Positions 22,901-34,100 of a DNA stretch of 64,000 bases are shown one piece after another. A program made the position numbers and the translations under genes. The DNA is taken from assembly GCA_944548615.1 (NCBI GenBank), contig OX155951.1, forward strand, positions 23,547,692 to 23,611,691. The letters are read 5' to 3'. A model generated the notes under the pieces. That model ran no database searches and was not told the origin of the DNA. It saw only the letters and a program-made list of their open reading frames with translations. Source of the stretch: Micropterix aruncella. Its lineage: Eukaryota; Arthropoda; Insecta; Lepidoptera; Micropterigidae. Every line of letters starts with the position of its first letter. Positions within the stretch are counted from its first letter, which is position 1.

Positions 22901-24699
22901 GCCATTACCAGTGTGCTGTTTTGTGGATTGGATGTTTGTCTGCTTAACGCGGTTCAATTCTAATCAGTTGATATTTTAATAAATAAACTTCACAGGAACT
23001 TCAAAATTGGCACCGCCCTAGAATAACGGAGCTAGCGAATTGCGGCATCAAATATTTCGCATTTGAAACGCTTCCGTGTCAAATAGAAGCCGAAGCTCTC
23101 GCCGGGTTATTAAAAGAGTTTCCACAAACAAAAGCATGGATATCGTTTAGCTGCAAGGTAGGAAAAATAACAATTAATAGTGTAACAAATAAATGAAATT
23201 AAATAACTCTTTGCAGGATGATCAAAATCTGGCAAATGGGGAAAAATTCCAAGCAGCCGGTAGAAAAAGCTATGACATAAATCCGAAACAAATCATTGCA
23301 GTCGGTCTGAACTGCCTGAAACCTCGATTGGTAGAAAGTTTATTGAATGGCATAAACGACGATCGCCTCAATAACCCTATACCACTAATAGTGTATCCAA
23401 ATCGAGGAGAAACATATATTAATTTCGAGTACGTATAAATACTAGTCATACTAGAATAGACCGCGGGGGTACGAAGGTGGACTGTGATTGTATGCGATAG
23501 CCGAAGAGAAAGAGATAGCTGAATATGCCCCCCTCTATCCTTGTCTAGTCGCTCATGCGCGTTTATCATTCTCTAATTTGCACACATATTATGGCGTCAA
23601 AGCATTACCACAAATATACTAGAATAGACCGCGGGAGTACGAAGGCGGACCGTGAGTGAAAGCGATAGCAGAATAGAAAGAGATAGCTGCATACGGGCCC
23701 ACCTCTATCCTTGTCTAGTCATTGTGTGCATTTATCATTCTTTAATTAGCAGACGATATGGCGTCGAAGCGTTGCCGTAGCATACTAGAATAGATCGCGG
23801 GAGTACGAAGGTGGACTCCGAGTGGATGTGATAGCAGAATAGAAAGAGATAGCTGCATACGGGCCCCCTCTATCCTTGTTGTCGCGCATGCGCATTTATC
23901 ATTCTTTAATTAGCAGATATATTATGGCGTCGAAGTATTGCCACAGATACAAGAATAGATCGCGGGAGTACAAAGGTGGACTTTGAGTGAATGCGATAGA
24001 GGAAAAGAGATAGCTGCATATGGGCCTTCTCTATCTTTGTCTAGTCGCGCATGCGCGTTTTTCTTTAATATAGTATAATACAGTATATATTTTTAACTGT
24101 CCCGCGAACGCATATATCCAGACTTCGGTTTCGGGGGGGACATTCATTGATTTCGGGAGGGGACATTCATTGATTTCAGGGGGGACATTCATTAAAACAA
24201 CGCGCGCGGCACCCACCAAACTTTGCTTGTACAATGAAACAAAAATACACTCGATTTCCGTGGGTTTAAACCCAATTACCCCCCCCCCCCCTCCTGGATT
24301 CGTGCCCGACACTAGATACTTAAGTCACGGATTCTCCCTGATTCTCAATTTTTTGTCGACTTCATTTTTTACTCAAAAAAATTCGGGGAGGGGGGCGTCC
24401 CCTGTGTCTTTCTATTTCTTATATTTCTCTTTCTATTCCTCTATCGATTTCTCATGCTGGTCGCTTGGTCTATTCTAGTATGCTATGATAAATACACCAT
24501 CTATCTTTCTTTTTCCTACATCTCATTTTTATTTATTTTTAACAATAGGTGGGTATCGAACGAGGAATACAGACCAGTACAAGATTTCGTGGAGACTTGG
24601 ATAAAACTGGGGGTGCATTACATCGGCGGCTGCTGCAGAATTGACGCAGATGAAATCAAGAAAATCAGCAAAGTAATTTCAACCTGTAATTCAAAGTAA
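19948..24699 (+). CDS. Homocysteine S-methyltransferase, copy B (complete)
   Basis: Six exons, 19948-20125, 21281-21436, 21508-21608, 22996-23157, 23217-23428 and 24549-24699, all with GT-AG borders and consistent phases, encode 319 residues, a normal length for this family. The N-terminus carries ILDGGFSTEV (the DGG substrate-binding start of the barrel). Then come TNTYQAS, GPYGAALHDASEY, ETLPC, and the zinc ligands Cys232 (GLNC) and Cys298-Cys299 (GGCC). The reaction is methyl transfer from S-methylmethionine or S-adenosylmethionine to homocysteine, giving methionine. ATG 19948 follows directly behind a splice-acceptor-like TTTTTAG. AATAAA at about 24752 can serve as polyadenylation signal. 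Introns 3 and 5 hold inverted-repeat elements (22187-22651 and 23446-24482). It is a tandem paralogue of copy A. Confidence 0.95.
20340..20560. repeat. Decayed relative of the 17.4-kb fold-back family
   Basis: Within intron 1 of HMT-B, CAACGCTTCTCAAACTTTTT and, further right, CTTAAATAATGCCAGTAATT with AAAAGCTCAACTTT parallel the right half of the copies at 13725 and 17429. Only partial similarity remains. Confidence 0.35.
22187..22651. mobile_element. Harbinger-like relic carrying a MADF remnant
   Basis: The arms ATTAGGTTCGCGCATCAACT plus CTGCTCCGCGCATCTGCAACTGCTC (left) and GAGCAGTTGCAGATGCACGA plus AGCAGAGTTGATGCACGAACCTAAT (right) are inverted repeats of about 47 bases. Between them, at about 22433, a short frame reads MEWAKEKSLALIEKYREVE, the usual start of MADF DNA-binding domains that accompany PIF/Harbinger transposases, and then decays. 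It lies in intron 3 of HMT-B. The element looks like an internally deleted Harbinger. Confidence 0.55.
23446..24482. mobile_element. TIR element with four subterminal tandem repeats
   Basis: The left end CATACTAGAATAGACC is mirrored by GGTCTATTCTAGTATG at the right. Behind the left end lie four diverged tandem units of about 165 bp, starting near 23447, 23617, 23779 and 23945. Each begins with a copy of the terminal motif (ACTAGAATAGA, then CGCGGGAGTACGAAGG) and continues with AAGAGATAGCTGCATA and CTCTATCCTTGTCTAGTC. Near 24131-24195 is a second, smaller triplication of GGGGACATTCATTGATTTC. The element occupies intron 5 of HMT-B. No transposase is found. Confidence 0.62.
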
Positions 24700-24935
24700 T
24701 GAGTACTTTCTTTTTCAATAAGGATTTGTCATTTGTTTATTATGTTAAACAATAAACTGTTCACATTTAATTTTGTTTATGTATTTATAAATAATGTAAG
24801 TACTAAAATAAATCTGAAATATACAATTTAATTGCGTCGGTAAAATAATCAAAAATGCTTGTATATTCAAAAAAGGCACTCAATAGTCAGTCTAATTTAA
24901 ATACTTGTGGCTTAATTAACTATGTCAAAATAAAA
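24700..24935. terminator. Convergent 3' ends of HMT-B and rtGEF
   Basis: HMT-B (+) ends at 24699 and rtGEF (-) ends at 24936, only 237 bases apart. AATAAA at about 24752 suits HMT-B. On the minus strand TTTATT-type signals are frequent, so the rtGEF site cannot be fixed. Transcripts may overlap tail to tail. Confidence 0.5.
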
Positions 24936-25195
24936 TTAACAATTGCTCTCTTTGGCATCTCGTAAAATTCTGCTGTGAGGCTGTAGAGCTGCGACGCTCA
25001 ATGTTCTCTCTTGCCTTTCCTCGTTGAGCTGAATTTGAAGCTGTTTGACTTGAGATCGTATCAGCTTCATGTCGGACTGAAGTTTCATGACCACGGTCCA
25101 CAGGCTCGTCGGTCCGTGCGAAGTGTGGATCGGAAGCGAAGGAGATCGTACCAACATCTCCGTAGAGACGATCTGAGAACTTTCCTCGTCGCATT
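24936..25195 (-). CDS. rtGEF: rtGEF terminal exon b: coiled coil and possible PDZ ligand
   Basis: The acceptor TTTTATTAG precedes 25195. Entering in phase 1, the exon reads [17 protein letters not shown] and then [20 protein letters not shown], a heptad-patterned coiled coil like the trimerising tail of beta-PIX. It ends with ESNC and a stop. Vertebrate beta-PIX ends in a PDZ ligand, and ESNC has Ser at position -2, so PDZ binding is possible but unproven. The phase equals that of exon a at 32439, making the two mutually exclusive 3' ends. Confidence 0.85.
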
Positions 25196-28100
25196 CTAAT
25201 AAAATAAAAACAAAAACAGTTTCAAAAATTAAAAGCTTACATATTCATACAACGTGAAGACTATTAACAAACTAGTAATAGTAATAAAGAAAGCTCTGCA
25301 TGCATAATTTCGACTTTTCAATTAGCATGCAATCTTTGTAACAATATACAAAGCACAAAATGTTAAAGTGCGTGTTAACATATATTTTTAATAAAATATC
25401 TAATTTAACAATTTCTATCCATGCTATAGATTTTTCACTACGAAACAAAATCATTTTATTCAGATAATAATACCAGGCGTGTGAGATAATCTTATACGGT
25501 GTTTTATGTTAGTCCGCCTTTAAGATTATAGAAAAAATCTCAGGAGGATATCTGAAAAAGAACGAATATACATCATACAGGACTTGCATAATACCAAAAT
25601 ATCAACAAATAATAAACATAACCTTACCAAAATAAAAATTGTGATGAATACTTATGAACGAACTAATAAACGAAAATCTGAATAAATCTTAGTTAATAAC
25701 GAATCTACTAGGCAGTGACATGAAGAATGCGATGCTTCAATAATTCTTTACGGGTAAATGTTGTTCCTTTCTTTTTGTCGTACAATTAAAAACAGTATTT
25801 TGAAAAAGTACACAGTTTATCTTTTATATAGGTTCTTTAATCACAGTGACAATGTCAAATTCTTATAACTAAAAAAATACAATAAATAAAAAATACTAAA
25901 ATATACCATTACAACTTTGGCAAACTGCAAAAAACAAAATGGAAAATTTGGTAAATTAATACTTTCTAAATAATGTATTTATAATTCAATTACATTATCA
26001 ATTCATCATCAGTTTTAACTAAGTATACAGTATTTGGCCATATTATGCCCACCGTGCATTTCAGTACTGGTTTACACTTTTCGATTGTAATTTAAACAGC
26101 GCTTTATTTCAGGTGACTTGTGTTTATTTTAAGGAATGTGTCCAAAATGTAATTTTTACGAATTTTGTATATGAGGTGTGGCAATTAAGTTCTGGAAATT
26201 TAGTTATAGCTCGGGAACTGGCAACACTGTGTCGTTCGTAAACATATGTGGAAAAAGGAACCTTTCTTTAGTTCCAGTCGAAGTTTGAAGTCTATAGCAC
26301 TTTTGGTTTGTGTTTTAGGCGTGTTTTTCGAAAGTAACTTTTTTAGTGGCATCGTGAAAATGAGTGACTCACATTACAAGCAACCTAATGATGCAATTTT
26401 TAGTGGAATCTGACGAAAAACCCTCGGAAATCCTACCTACCGGAGTCGGGTAGTCACTGTAGATGAGACCTTGATAAATACAAACGGAGCTGCCATGGAA
26501 TTCACCGACCGGAGTCGGGCCCATCATAATACTATTTTTTACACTTCTGGGGGGTGAGCAGTGGATTCCGGACTTACGAACCGGCTGTGGTAGGTTTAGG
26601 ACAGCTGTCTTGCCACATGTGAGCGTTCACCTTGCCACCCATTCACTCCCCCTTCGAAGCCATAGAATTTGAGATGCGCAAATCGCAGTTTTAGATAATT
26701 TTTCTAAGAAAGAGTTGATTATTTTTCTGGAAAGGCCAAGATCTTTAAAGAGGTGAAATAGAGATTTAGCTGGCAGGCCACGAGCGCCAACTTCCACCGC
26801 GTGAAGGTGAACAGTGAAGCCGTTCCGGGTTACGGCATTTGCAAGATCATGGTATTTATTTAATTTGTACTCATGGTCTTTTGGGATATTTGATTCCCAT
26901 GGAACAGTTAATTCTACAATAAGAGCCACCTTCCGAGATAGAGAGTAAAGAGTTATATCTGGACGGAGGGCTGTGCATCCGAGACTTTCAGGGAATTTAT
27001 ACTGCTTAGAGACCGAATCAACCTCCAGAATCCAATCTGTAGCTTTCTCGATTATTGAGAAAGGTTTTGTAGTTAAATGTTTTTTGCCTTTAGAGCCATC
27101 CCGCACAAACTGTATTGGGGGTTTGGAGGATACTGTCAAACCCTTGTTGGCACGAGCCACTGAGAGACTAATTACCTCGCGAATAACAGCGAGAACTTTG
27201 TCATGGCGGTAAGTGTACCGTCCTTGATCTAAGGCCACCTTGCAGCCAGCTAGAATGTGTCTAGCTGTGCAAGGGGTATTGCTACAGAGGGGACAAGAAC
27301 TATCCTCGGCAAAGCTCCAACGAGCGAGGTTACTGGGGTCTGGAAGTGTATGCTGAAAGGCATTCAAATAAAATTTCAGCATCTCTGGCGTCCAGTCATA
27401 GAGCATTACCTTCCAGTGCATTGGAGGCGGAATGCAAAAGTCCCCAATTGTTGTCCAATCATTCTGGCATTGAAGGCCAATAGCATGAGCCATACTCTTG
27501 CTGTCGTAATCTCCCCGCAAAAGAGACTTCTTCAAGTCCACGTCGCTCGTGGTTGTACTGCCATACCCCAGACCAGTGCCATTCTGGCTGATTCCCGTAA
27601 GGAACTTTTAGTGGAAGTCTACGCGGGCTTGTAGATCATTTGAATCACTACGGCCACTTATTACGTGCTTCGATATTGCCGGATCTTTGGAATTGCACAG
27701 AATCGAATTTTTGGTTATTCTGGAGTTGGCGTAGAGCAGAGAGGGCAGTTTAAGCGCTAGCCCAAAATTTTGTTTGGACCTGAAGAGAGTCGAGGGGTCA
27801 GCTGGTTTGGCTAAGGACAGCCAGGATTTTAAACTAGCTGTCACCAGCGCATCTAGACGGGACAGTTGGGTTTTGGTAAAATCGTAAATAAGAAAGGGCC
27901 ATGACAAATGTGACGTTAGATAATTGTCATAGATCCAGGCCTTACGAGGGCCAGAAATTAGCAAGGCATCTATTTTCGCCAGGCAACTTTTGAAATGCTC
28001 TATAACATGATCGCCCGAGACGTCTTTTCCCTGATGGGTGATTTTTCTGCCGAGGAATTTGAAATGGTTGTTTGGGTCTATAAGGGAGATATTAGAGCCC

Positions 28101-31100
28101 TTATAGACCAATTTGGGGTCATAGGATGTAAATTTTGTGCCCATGCGGGCGAGTCCAAGGCAAAAACATTTGGAGGGCTTCACTTTTATACAGCCTGACC
28201 AGTCGCAGAAAAGCTCCACTTTCTGTAATAGCAGGGAAAGCTGCTTGGGGCTTCTGGTGATGAAAGTTAGGTCGTCGGCAAAAGCGAGGCACGACGAGGT
28301 GTATTGGCCGTCTGTTTTAAAACGGTAGCCCCACTTCCTGTCAAACTGGGTCAGGCTTTCCAGAAGTATATTAAAAACTATATTAAAAATCGTCGGGGAG
28401 AGGCAACAGCCCTGAAATAGTCCAATTGAATATGGTATAGAGCGGGTAGTCCATTCTTGCGTTTTAACATGGAAAGTCAGACAGTTGTAGTAGGAGGCTA
28501 CAATGTCACGCACGACTGGTGGGAAGTTGTACCAGCGGAGTGCAAAGTGGAGGAGACTGTGTCGGACTGACCCAAAGGCATTCTCTAGGTCGAGCCAGCA
28601 TACATTGATTTGGCGTTCGTGCTGTCTCGCATCCTTGATGGCAGCAGCCAGGAGAGAGTTGTGCTCGAGGCAGCCCGAGACGCCGCGCATGAAGCCTTTT
28701 TGAACTGATACTCCAAGGTACTCATTCCGGTGCATGAATTCGCTCATCCTCGTGTGGACTATGTTAAAAAAGATTTTGGCCACAGTGTCTGTGAGAGCAA
28801 TGGGCCGAGCGTCCTTTGGTCCGGTGCAAACTGGGACCTTCGGAATTAAGATGACTGTCGCTCGGCCAAAATTCTGTGGGACTACACCGCTATTCCATAT
28901 ATTTCGGAAGATAGATCCTAAATATTGCAGAAGGCAGGGGCATTTTTTGTATACTAAATAGGGAATACCATCGGGACCCGGAGTAGAGCCCGATGGCTTC
29001 CTCTTTACTTGATTAAGAATCTCATCTAGAGATGGAGGTTGAGAAGCAAAAGCTACCGTAGGCAGGGGCGGAGGTGTAATGCCCGGCGGAGGGCTGTAAT
29101 TATGGAGCCGCATTGGGTCCTCATATGTGGTCGAAAAATATTCCGTGGCCATTTCTTCCGGGATTTGGATTTTTCCCTTGGCGGCAGACAAAACCGTTTT
29201 GCTGTAGTTAAAACGGTTTTTGTCGAACCGGGCTTCCTCTTTGGATTTGAGAAATGCTGCCTTGCGCTTGTCGTTTTGCGTTGCTACGCTCTGTATGAGT
29301 TTTAGTATAGAGCGGTACGCGCGCGAGAAGTTGTGGCAGAGGGCTTTATCCCCGGCTTTCTTGGCTTCACGTAACTGGCGACGAAGTAGCCGCTTTTGCC
29401 TACGGAGCTTTGCCTTAAATGCGTTTTCTCTGTGAACCGGGTCGACATGGGTAGATTTTGGGTAAACACCCGAGAAGTATTCATGGACCGCCACCTGGAA
29501 GGACGACAGCTGGACGCTGGCAGGGGCATTACGGTTCACAGAGTGGTCAAGAATAGAAGTTAAATTATTATTATGAAATTCCCAGTCCTCTTTCGCAAGT
29601 GAAGGGAATTTTAGAGGAGGGAAGGATACGATTTGCGCGGGTAGAGGAGACCGGTCGGGTGACAAACTGCGGGCAGATGTGGAGTCAAGGGACATGTGAG
29701 GTTCAACTCTGTCCGTGACTCCTTGCGACGGTTTAAGACACTGACGTGCAGCGTCGCTATCATCGTGCCCAGCAATGTGTTTTTTTAACCATGCTAATCG
29801 TTTATATTGTTTCCCGCAGATAGGGCAAGCAAGGTCCGGTGTCGTTTTAGCCGTGTCGTTGTTTGGGGTTTCAACTGGGGTAGCGGGAATTCTCCCCCCC
29901 TGATAGGCCGCTTGGGGGCATATTTCCTTTTTTTTCTTTTTTGCTTTATATATAATCGGGTCTGGCTTGCAAGGCCATCGACCCGATGCGTTCTTTCACG
30001 CCGTCCACCGTCTCTCCGGCTGTCACAACTCTTTCGTTGTTGATATTTGAGTATGACCCCGAGACCCGTAAACAAAGTCAGCAGTGGGTGGAAAAGGGTG
30101 GGGAGCAGCCGACGAAAGTGAGGATGTCCGTCGCGATTGAAGGCAATGTTGATCGTTTTTTTTCGATATCCGTGGCATCATTCATTGTGAATATATTCCT
30201 GCAGTTCTATGTTGGCATCCTAGAGCGGCTGTGGGCACGCATTTTCCGTGTGTGGCCTGAACTCACCGAGAACGCCGAGAAAAAAGGCATTCCAATGTTG
30301 CTGCACCACCTATAGCCCCAATATCACCCTCTGGGACTTTCTTATTCCCCAAGATGGTCGCACCTCGAGGGAACTCATCATGGCGACGTACAGGAGGTCA
30401 AGGAAGCTGTAACCGCAGTGCTGAACGGTGAACTTCGAAGAATTACCAAGGTGCTTCCAATTGCAAGAGCAGCGTTGGAATCGTTATGTAAAGTTAGATG
30501 GAGACTATTGTGAAGGTCGATAATATTTTGCTCGTAACTGAATTTGCTTGTTTTATTGACTAATTCCTGGAACTTAATTGCCACACCTCGTACAATAATA
30601 ATATTAGAATTGGCGTCAGTTTTGAATATTTTTTTGCGAAAAATGTTATGGGAAATATAATTTTGTACCATTCTCCCTGTAAAGACAGCAAATGCAATTC
30701 TGACGAAAAGTTGAGGATTTTATTATTTCATGTGATAAAATCCATTTCTTATAATAATAGTAGATAAAATGTATTTATTATTTATATTTATATTTCAATA
30801 GTTCACAGAAAGAAATTATGATTTAAAATTTTAAGAATATTAAAAAGTGTAAATCAGTATTTCAATACCGGTGGCCTATTAATATGGCCAGGTACTGTAT
30901 GTTTGTATAAATCATTATTTCGTTACAAAAGATTCAATGTAAAAAATATCACACCATTTGTTTTCAATTACTTTTGATATCAATTCTGCATTGCAAAATT
31001 GTCAAAAGAGTTGACAATGGCACATTATACTTAAAAATAATGATCTCAGTTTCCTGTATCAAATTTGGAATAAAATGCAATAGAAGATTCAAGCCATATC

Positions 31101-34100
31101 AAAAATAAAATAATTGTCAACTCTTTTGGAACATATCTAATTATTCAGTAATTTGTACAAGCGAATTGAGTACAGTAAAAAATATAATTGGCACATTTGT
31201 TTATTGCGTTTCATAAAATAATGTCATTAAAGTATACCCAACAGTGCAACATTTGTTAAGTGCAATCATGCGTTGTTCGTTTGCATTGATTATCCCCGGC
31301 ACCAGGTTAACTTAAACTTACGAAAACTCGCTCCAATAAATATCAACTTAAATAAAAATGAGACCAGAAGCTGTAGGCAGTTTATAATAAACAAAAAAAA
31401 GGATTTGTATTTTGAATTTAAAAAAAATTGGAAGCAAATATTGGAAACTTAAAGTTGAAACTCTAGTCATTCACAAATACAGACAAATCTTTTTTTTTAA
31501 TTTAATACGTAGTATTTTAATTATTAGATAGTGATTTAATCTCAAAATGGTAGCATATAATTAATACTGATTTTAATGTCATAGAAAAATATAAAATGAA
31601 TTAAGGGAATATCAGATTGGAAATGAGTAACAAAGAGAATAACACCATAAATCTATAGATCTAAACTTAACAAGTTTCACAACAAATATAGTTAATAAGG
31701 ATAACGATTGTAGAGTATTAAAAATATTAGTCATTATTTGTGGGTAGTATTTCTAGATAAATTAATTGCAAATATTTGGTAAACACATGCATTGTTAACG
31801 ATTCTCTTATAGATAATGTCAATGAAATTCAACCGCAACGGGCGCAATTTTCAAAAAGGGAGCAATAAAACAGTACACACTAAACAGACGCACACATACA
31901 CGACAAAGTTAAAAATATAGCCACGTAATCAATCTAGCCTCTAGATTTTAAAGAGCGCTAATCGAAATGATGCGTTTTCCGGAGCTGTTTTACTAAAGTC
32001 CCGCAGCACCAAGTGGAAGATCTAGTTCCGCGAGGCAGCGAGTTGTGCATTTCCGGTAAAAGAATGGGCTGCGATCCGCCGCGCCTCGCCTCGACTCGGA
32101 GCGTCGGAGTGACGCTTCCCGGTCCGTTGCGGTCTATTCGGACGTGAGGATCGAAGCCGCCCCAATCGGAATATTCCGACAGGGAAGAGGGATTGGAATT
32201 GTCGAATTTGAATTTGCGCTCGGTTAGTAGTTTTCTAACTTCTACGGCGCCGTGTGACTTCGCCGAGTCGCCCGGTAGAGAGCTATTATTCCGTCTGACC
32301 TTTGCGTTTATCGGTTTCAGATTAAAACACACATCCAACTCGGATCCGTCGTTGAGGCGATGAATATTATTGGGATGGACTTTGTTAGTTAGGTGTGCGT
32401 GTGTTGGTACGTTACCGCGTGACAAGTGAGCCGGGTCCGCTGCGCAGCCGGTAGGAAGCAGACGCGGAAGGGAGCGGGCATCCGCATGAAAGAAAACATT
32501 ACATTTTAAATGGCATCGCAGAGCTCGTCGCCGCACGATCGGGTAACGCGAGGGTTTTGACTAGTTTAAAAGCTTCGACGGTTTTAGGAAAAAGAAATTT
32601 TAAAATACAATTATAATCATCGGGTGCGATTCGAAGTCATTCGAGAAACCAGCTAATTATTTTGTTCCTCGATTTGCCGCGTCGCCGTCTCGCCGACTCG
32701 ACGGCCTCCGAGGCGATATTTACTGCGATTCAACAGAAACAATTTAAATCGATAAATGTTTAATATTTATTAAAGTTAAGCGCAAATTATTAAAAACACA
32801 AAATGAGACGCGAGTTTCATATAAACAAAAACAAGAGGGATGCGGCGGGGGTTCACAGGATTTAAAAGAGTATTAACGTGCGGATAGGTACTCACCGGAA
32901 TTTTGGTTGTTTCTGGACCTCGCAGAAGTGCAGTACGCTTCGATGACTTTCAATATCAAAGCGTCCTCCTCGTAGGAATTAGACTTTCTCTGGTGCGGCA
33001 AATAGGGGTAGGCCGGCGCTGAGGCGTCTTCGGAGCCAGCCGATCCGTCGGCCGGGGCCCGAGGCCGCAGAGGCGGGGCCGGCCGGAGGTGGCTCACGGC
33101 CCATCCTTAAAACGTTATACAAACAATAAGTTAGATGCAGTTATGCAGAAGGGATTCAACCCACAGTTGACCACTTCGATAAAAATATATGAATATGAAA
33201 AATATGCTGTTATTTTCCGATTGAATCGCTAAGGCCTCTGTTGTAACTTAAAATTGTATTTGAGTTTTCATAAAATCCCAATTTGTAACAATCCTGAAAA
33301 ACGTAAATGTCAAAATATGCAGCGAGTCAGTCTAATATCTCTAGCCCTAAAGTTCCTCCTGCGAATAATATAACTCCACAATTCATAGTAAAATAGATGA
33401 ACAAGTCAGGGATTTGCAATTTGGGTTCTGCAAAAATCTAGAAGCCATTCATGCGTTAGCATTTAATTTCTGTTCCAGAGATGTCAAGATATTAGTCACA
33501 TAGTTTACCATTAGTGAAACATAATGGCCATATAGGCCATTATGTTTCATCGACTTTGATAAGGCTTTCGGTAGTCAGACACAACACATTGAATAACTTC
33601 TGAAAGACTTTAACTACCGGTGTTTCACCCGCTTTCAGTAGTTCTGTCGTGATTTCGTCCTCCCCTATTCCAGACTATTACTTGTAATTTTTCTTTTAGT
33701 TATGCTGTTAGTTGCAGTCGCTATACATTTTCTATGAGACCAATTTAATTGTTGCCTGCCATGGTCTGTAATACTGCACGTTTACTCATTGACAGTGGAG
33801 TCACTAATGTTTTTAAAAATGTTATCAATACATGTGCTAGAGGCTTTATTGATTCTAGTTAGAAAATGTACAGCTTTTGTCATATTAAATGTTAATTTAC
33901 TTAATATTTGTTATTTTGATAAACGAAAATAATATTATTTATTAAGCTCTGAGGAGTTTATAAGGCTATGATCGCTTTTAAAGGAGTGTGCGAAAACTGT
34001 AGCTATATGGCAACTGCGGCTCTCAACAGTACTTTACAGATCTGGGACAAGGAACTGAAAGGTAGCTAGCTGATTTCTATCACAGTAGAGTGATTTCTAT

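Larger units (their letters stand above)
26172..30590 (+). mobile_element. mariner transposon split by a retrotransposon
   Basis: The left end TGAGGTGTGGCAATTAAGTT (from 26172) is mirrored by AACTTAATTGCCACACCTCG (to 30590), and TA dinucleotides flank both ends, the mariner target. The transposase remnant reads in + direction: VTVDETLI before the insertion at 26477 and [18 protein letters not shown] after it (from 30041), the classic mariner DD(34)D region. Downstream the frame is broken by shifts. The retrotransposon at 26477-30039 sits in the transposase, so the mariner is older. Both lie in the last rtGEF intron, with the mariner antisense to the host. Confidence 0.85.

Noticed and set aside
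23446..24080. Possible CRISPR-like array (four regular repeats)
   Set aside because: The units are 165 bp, contiguous and diverged, in a eukaryotic intron; they are transposon subterminal repeats.
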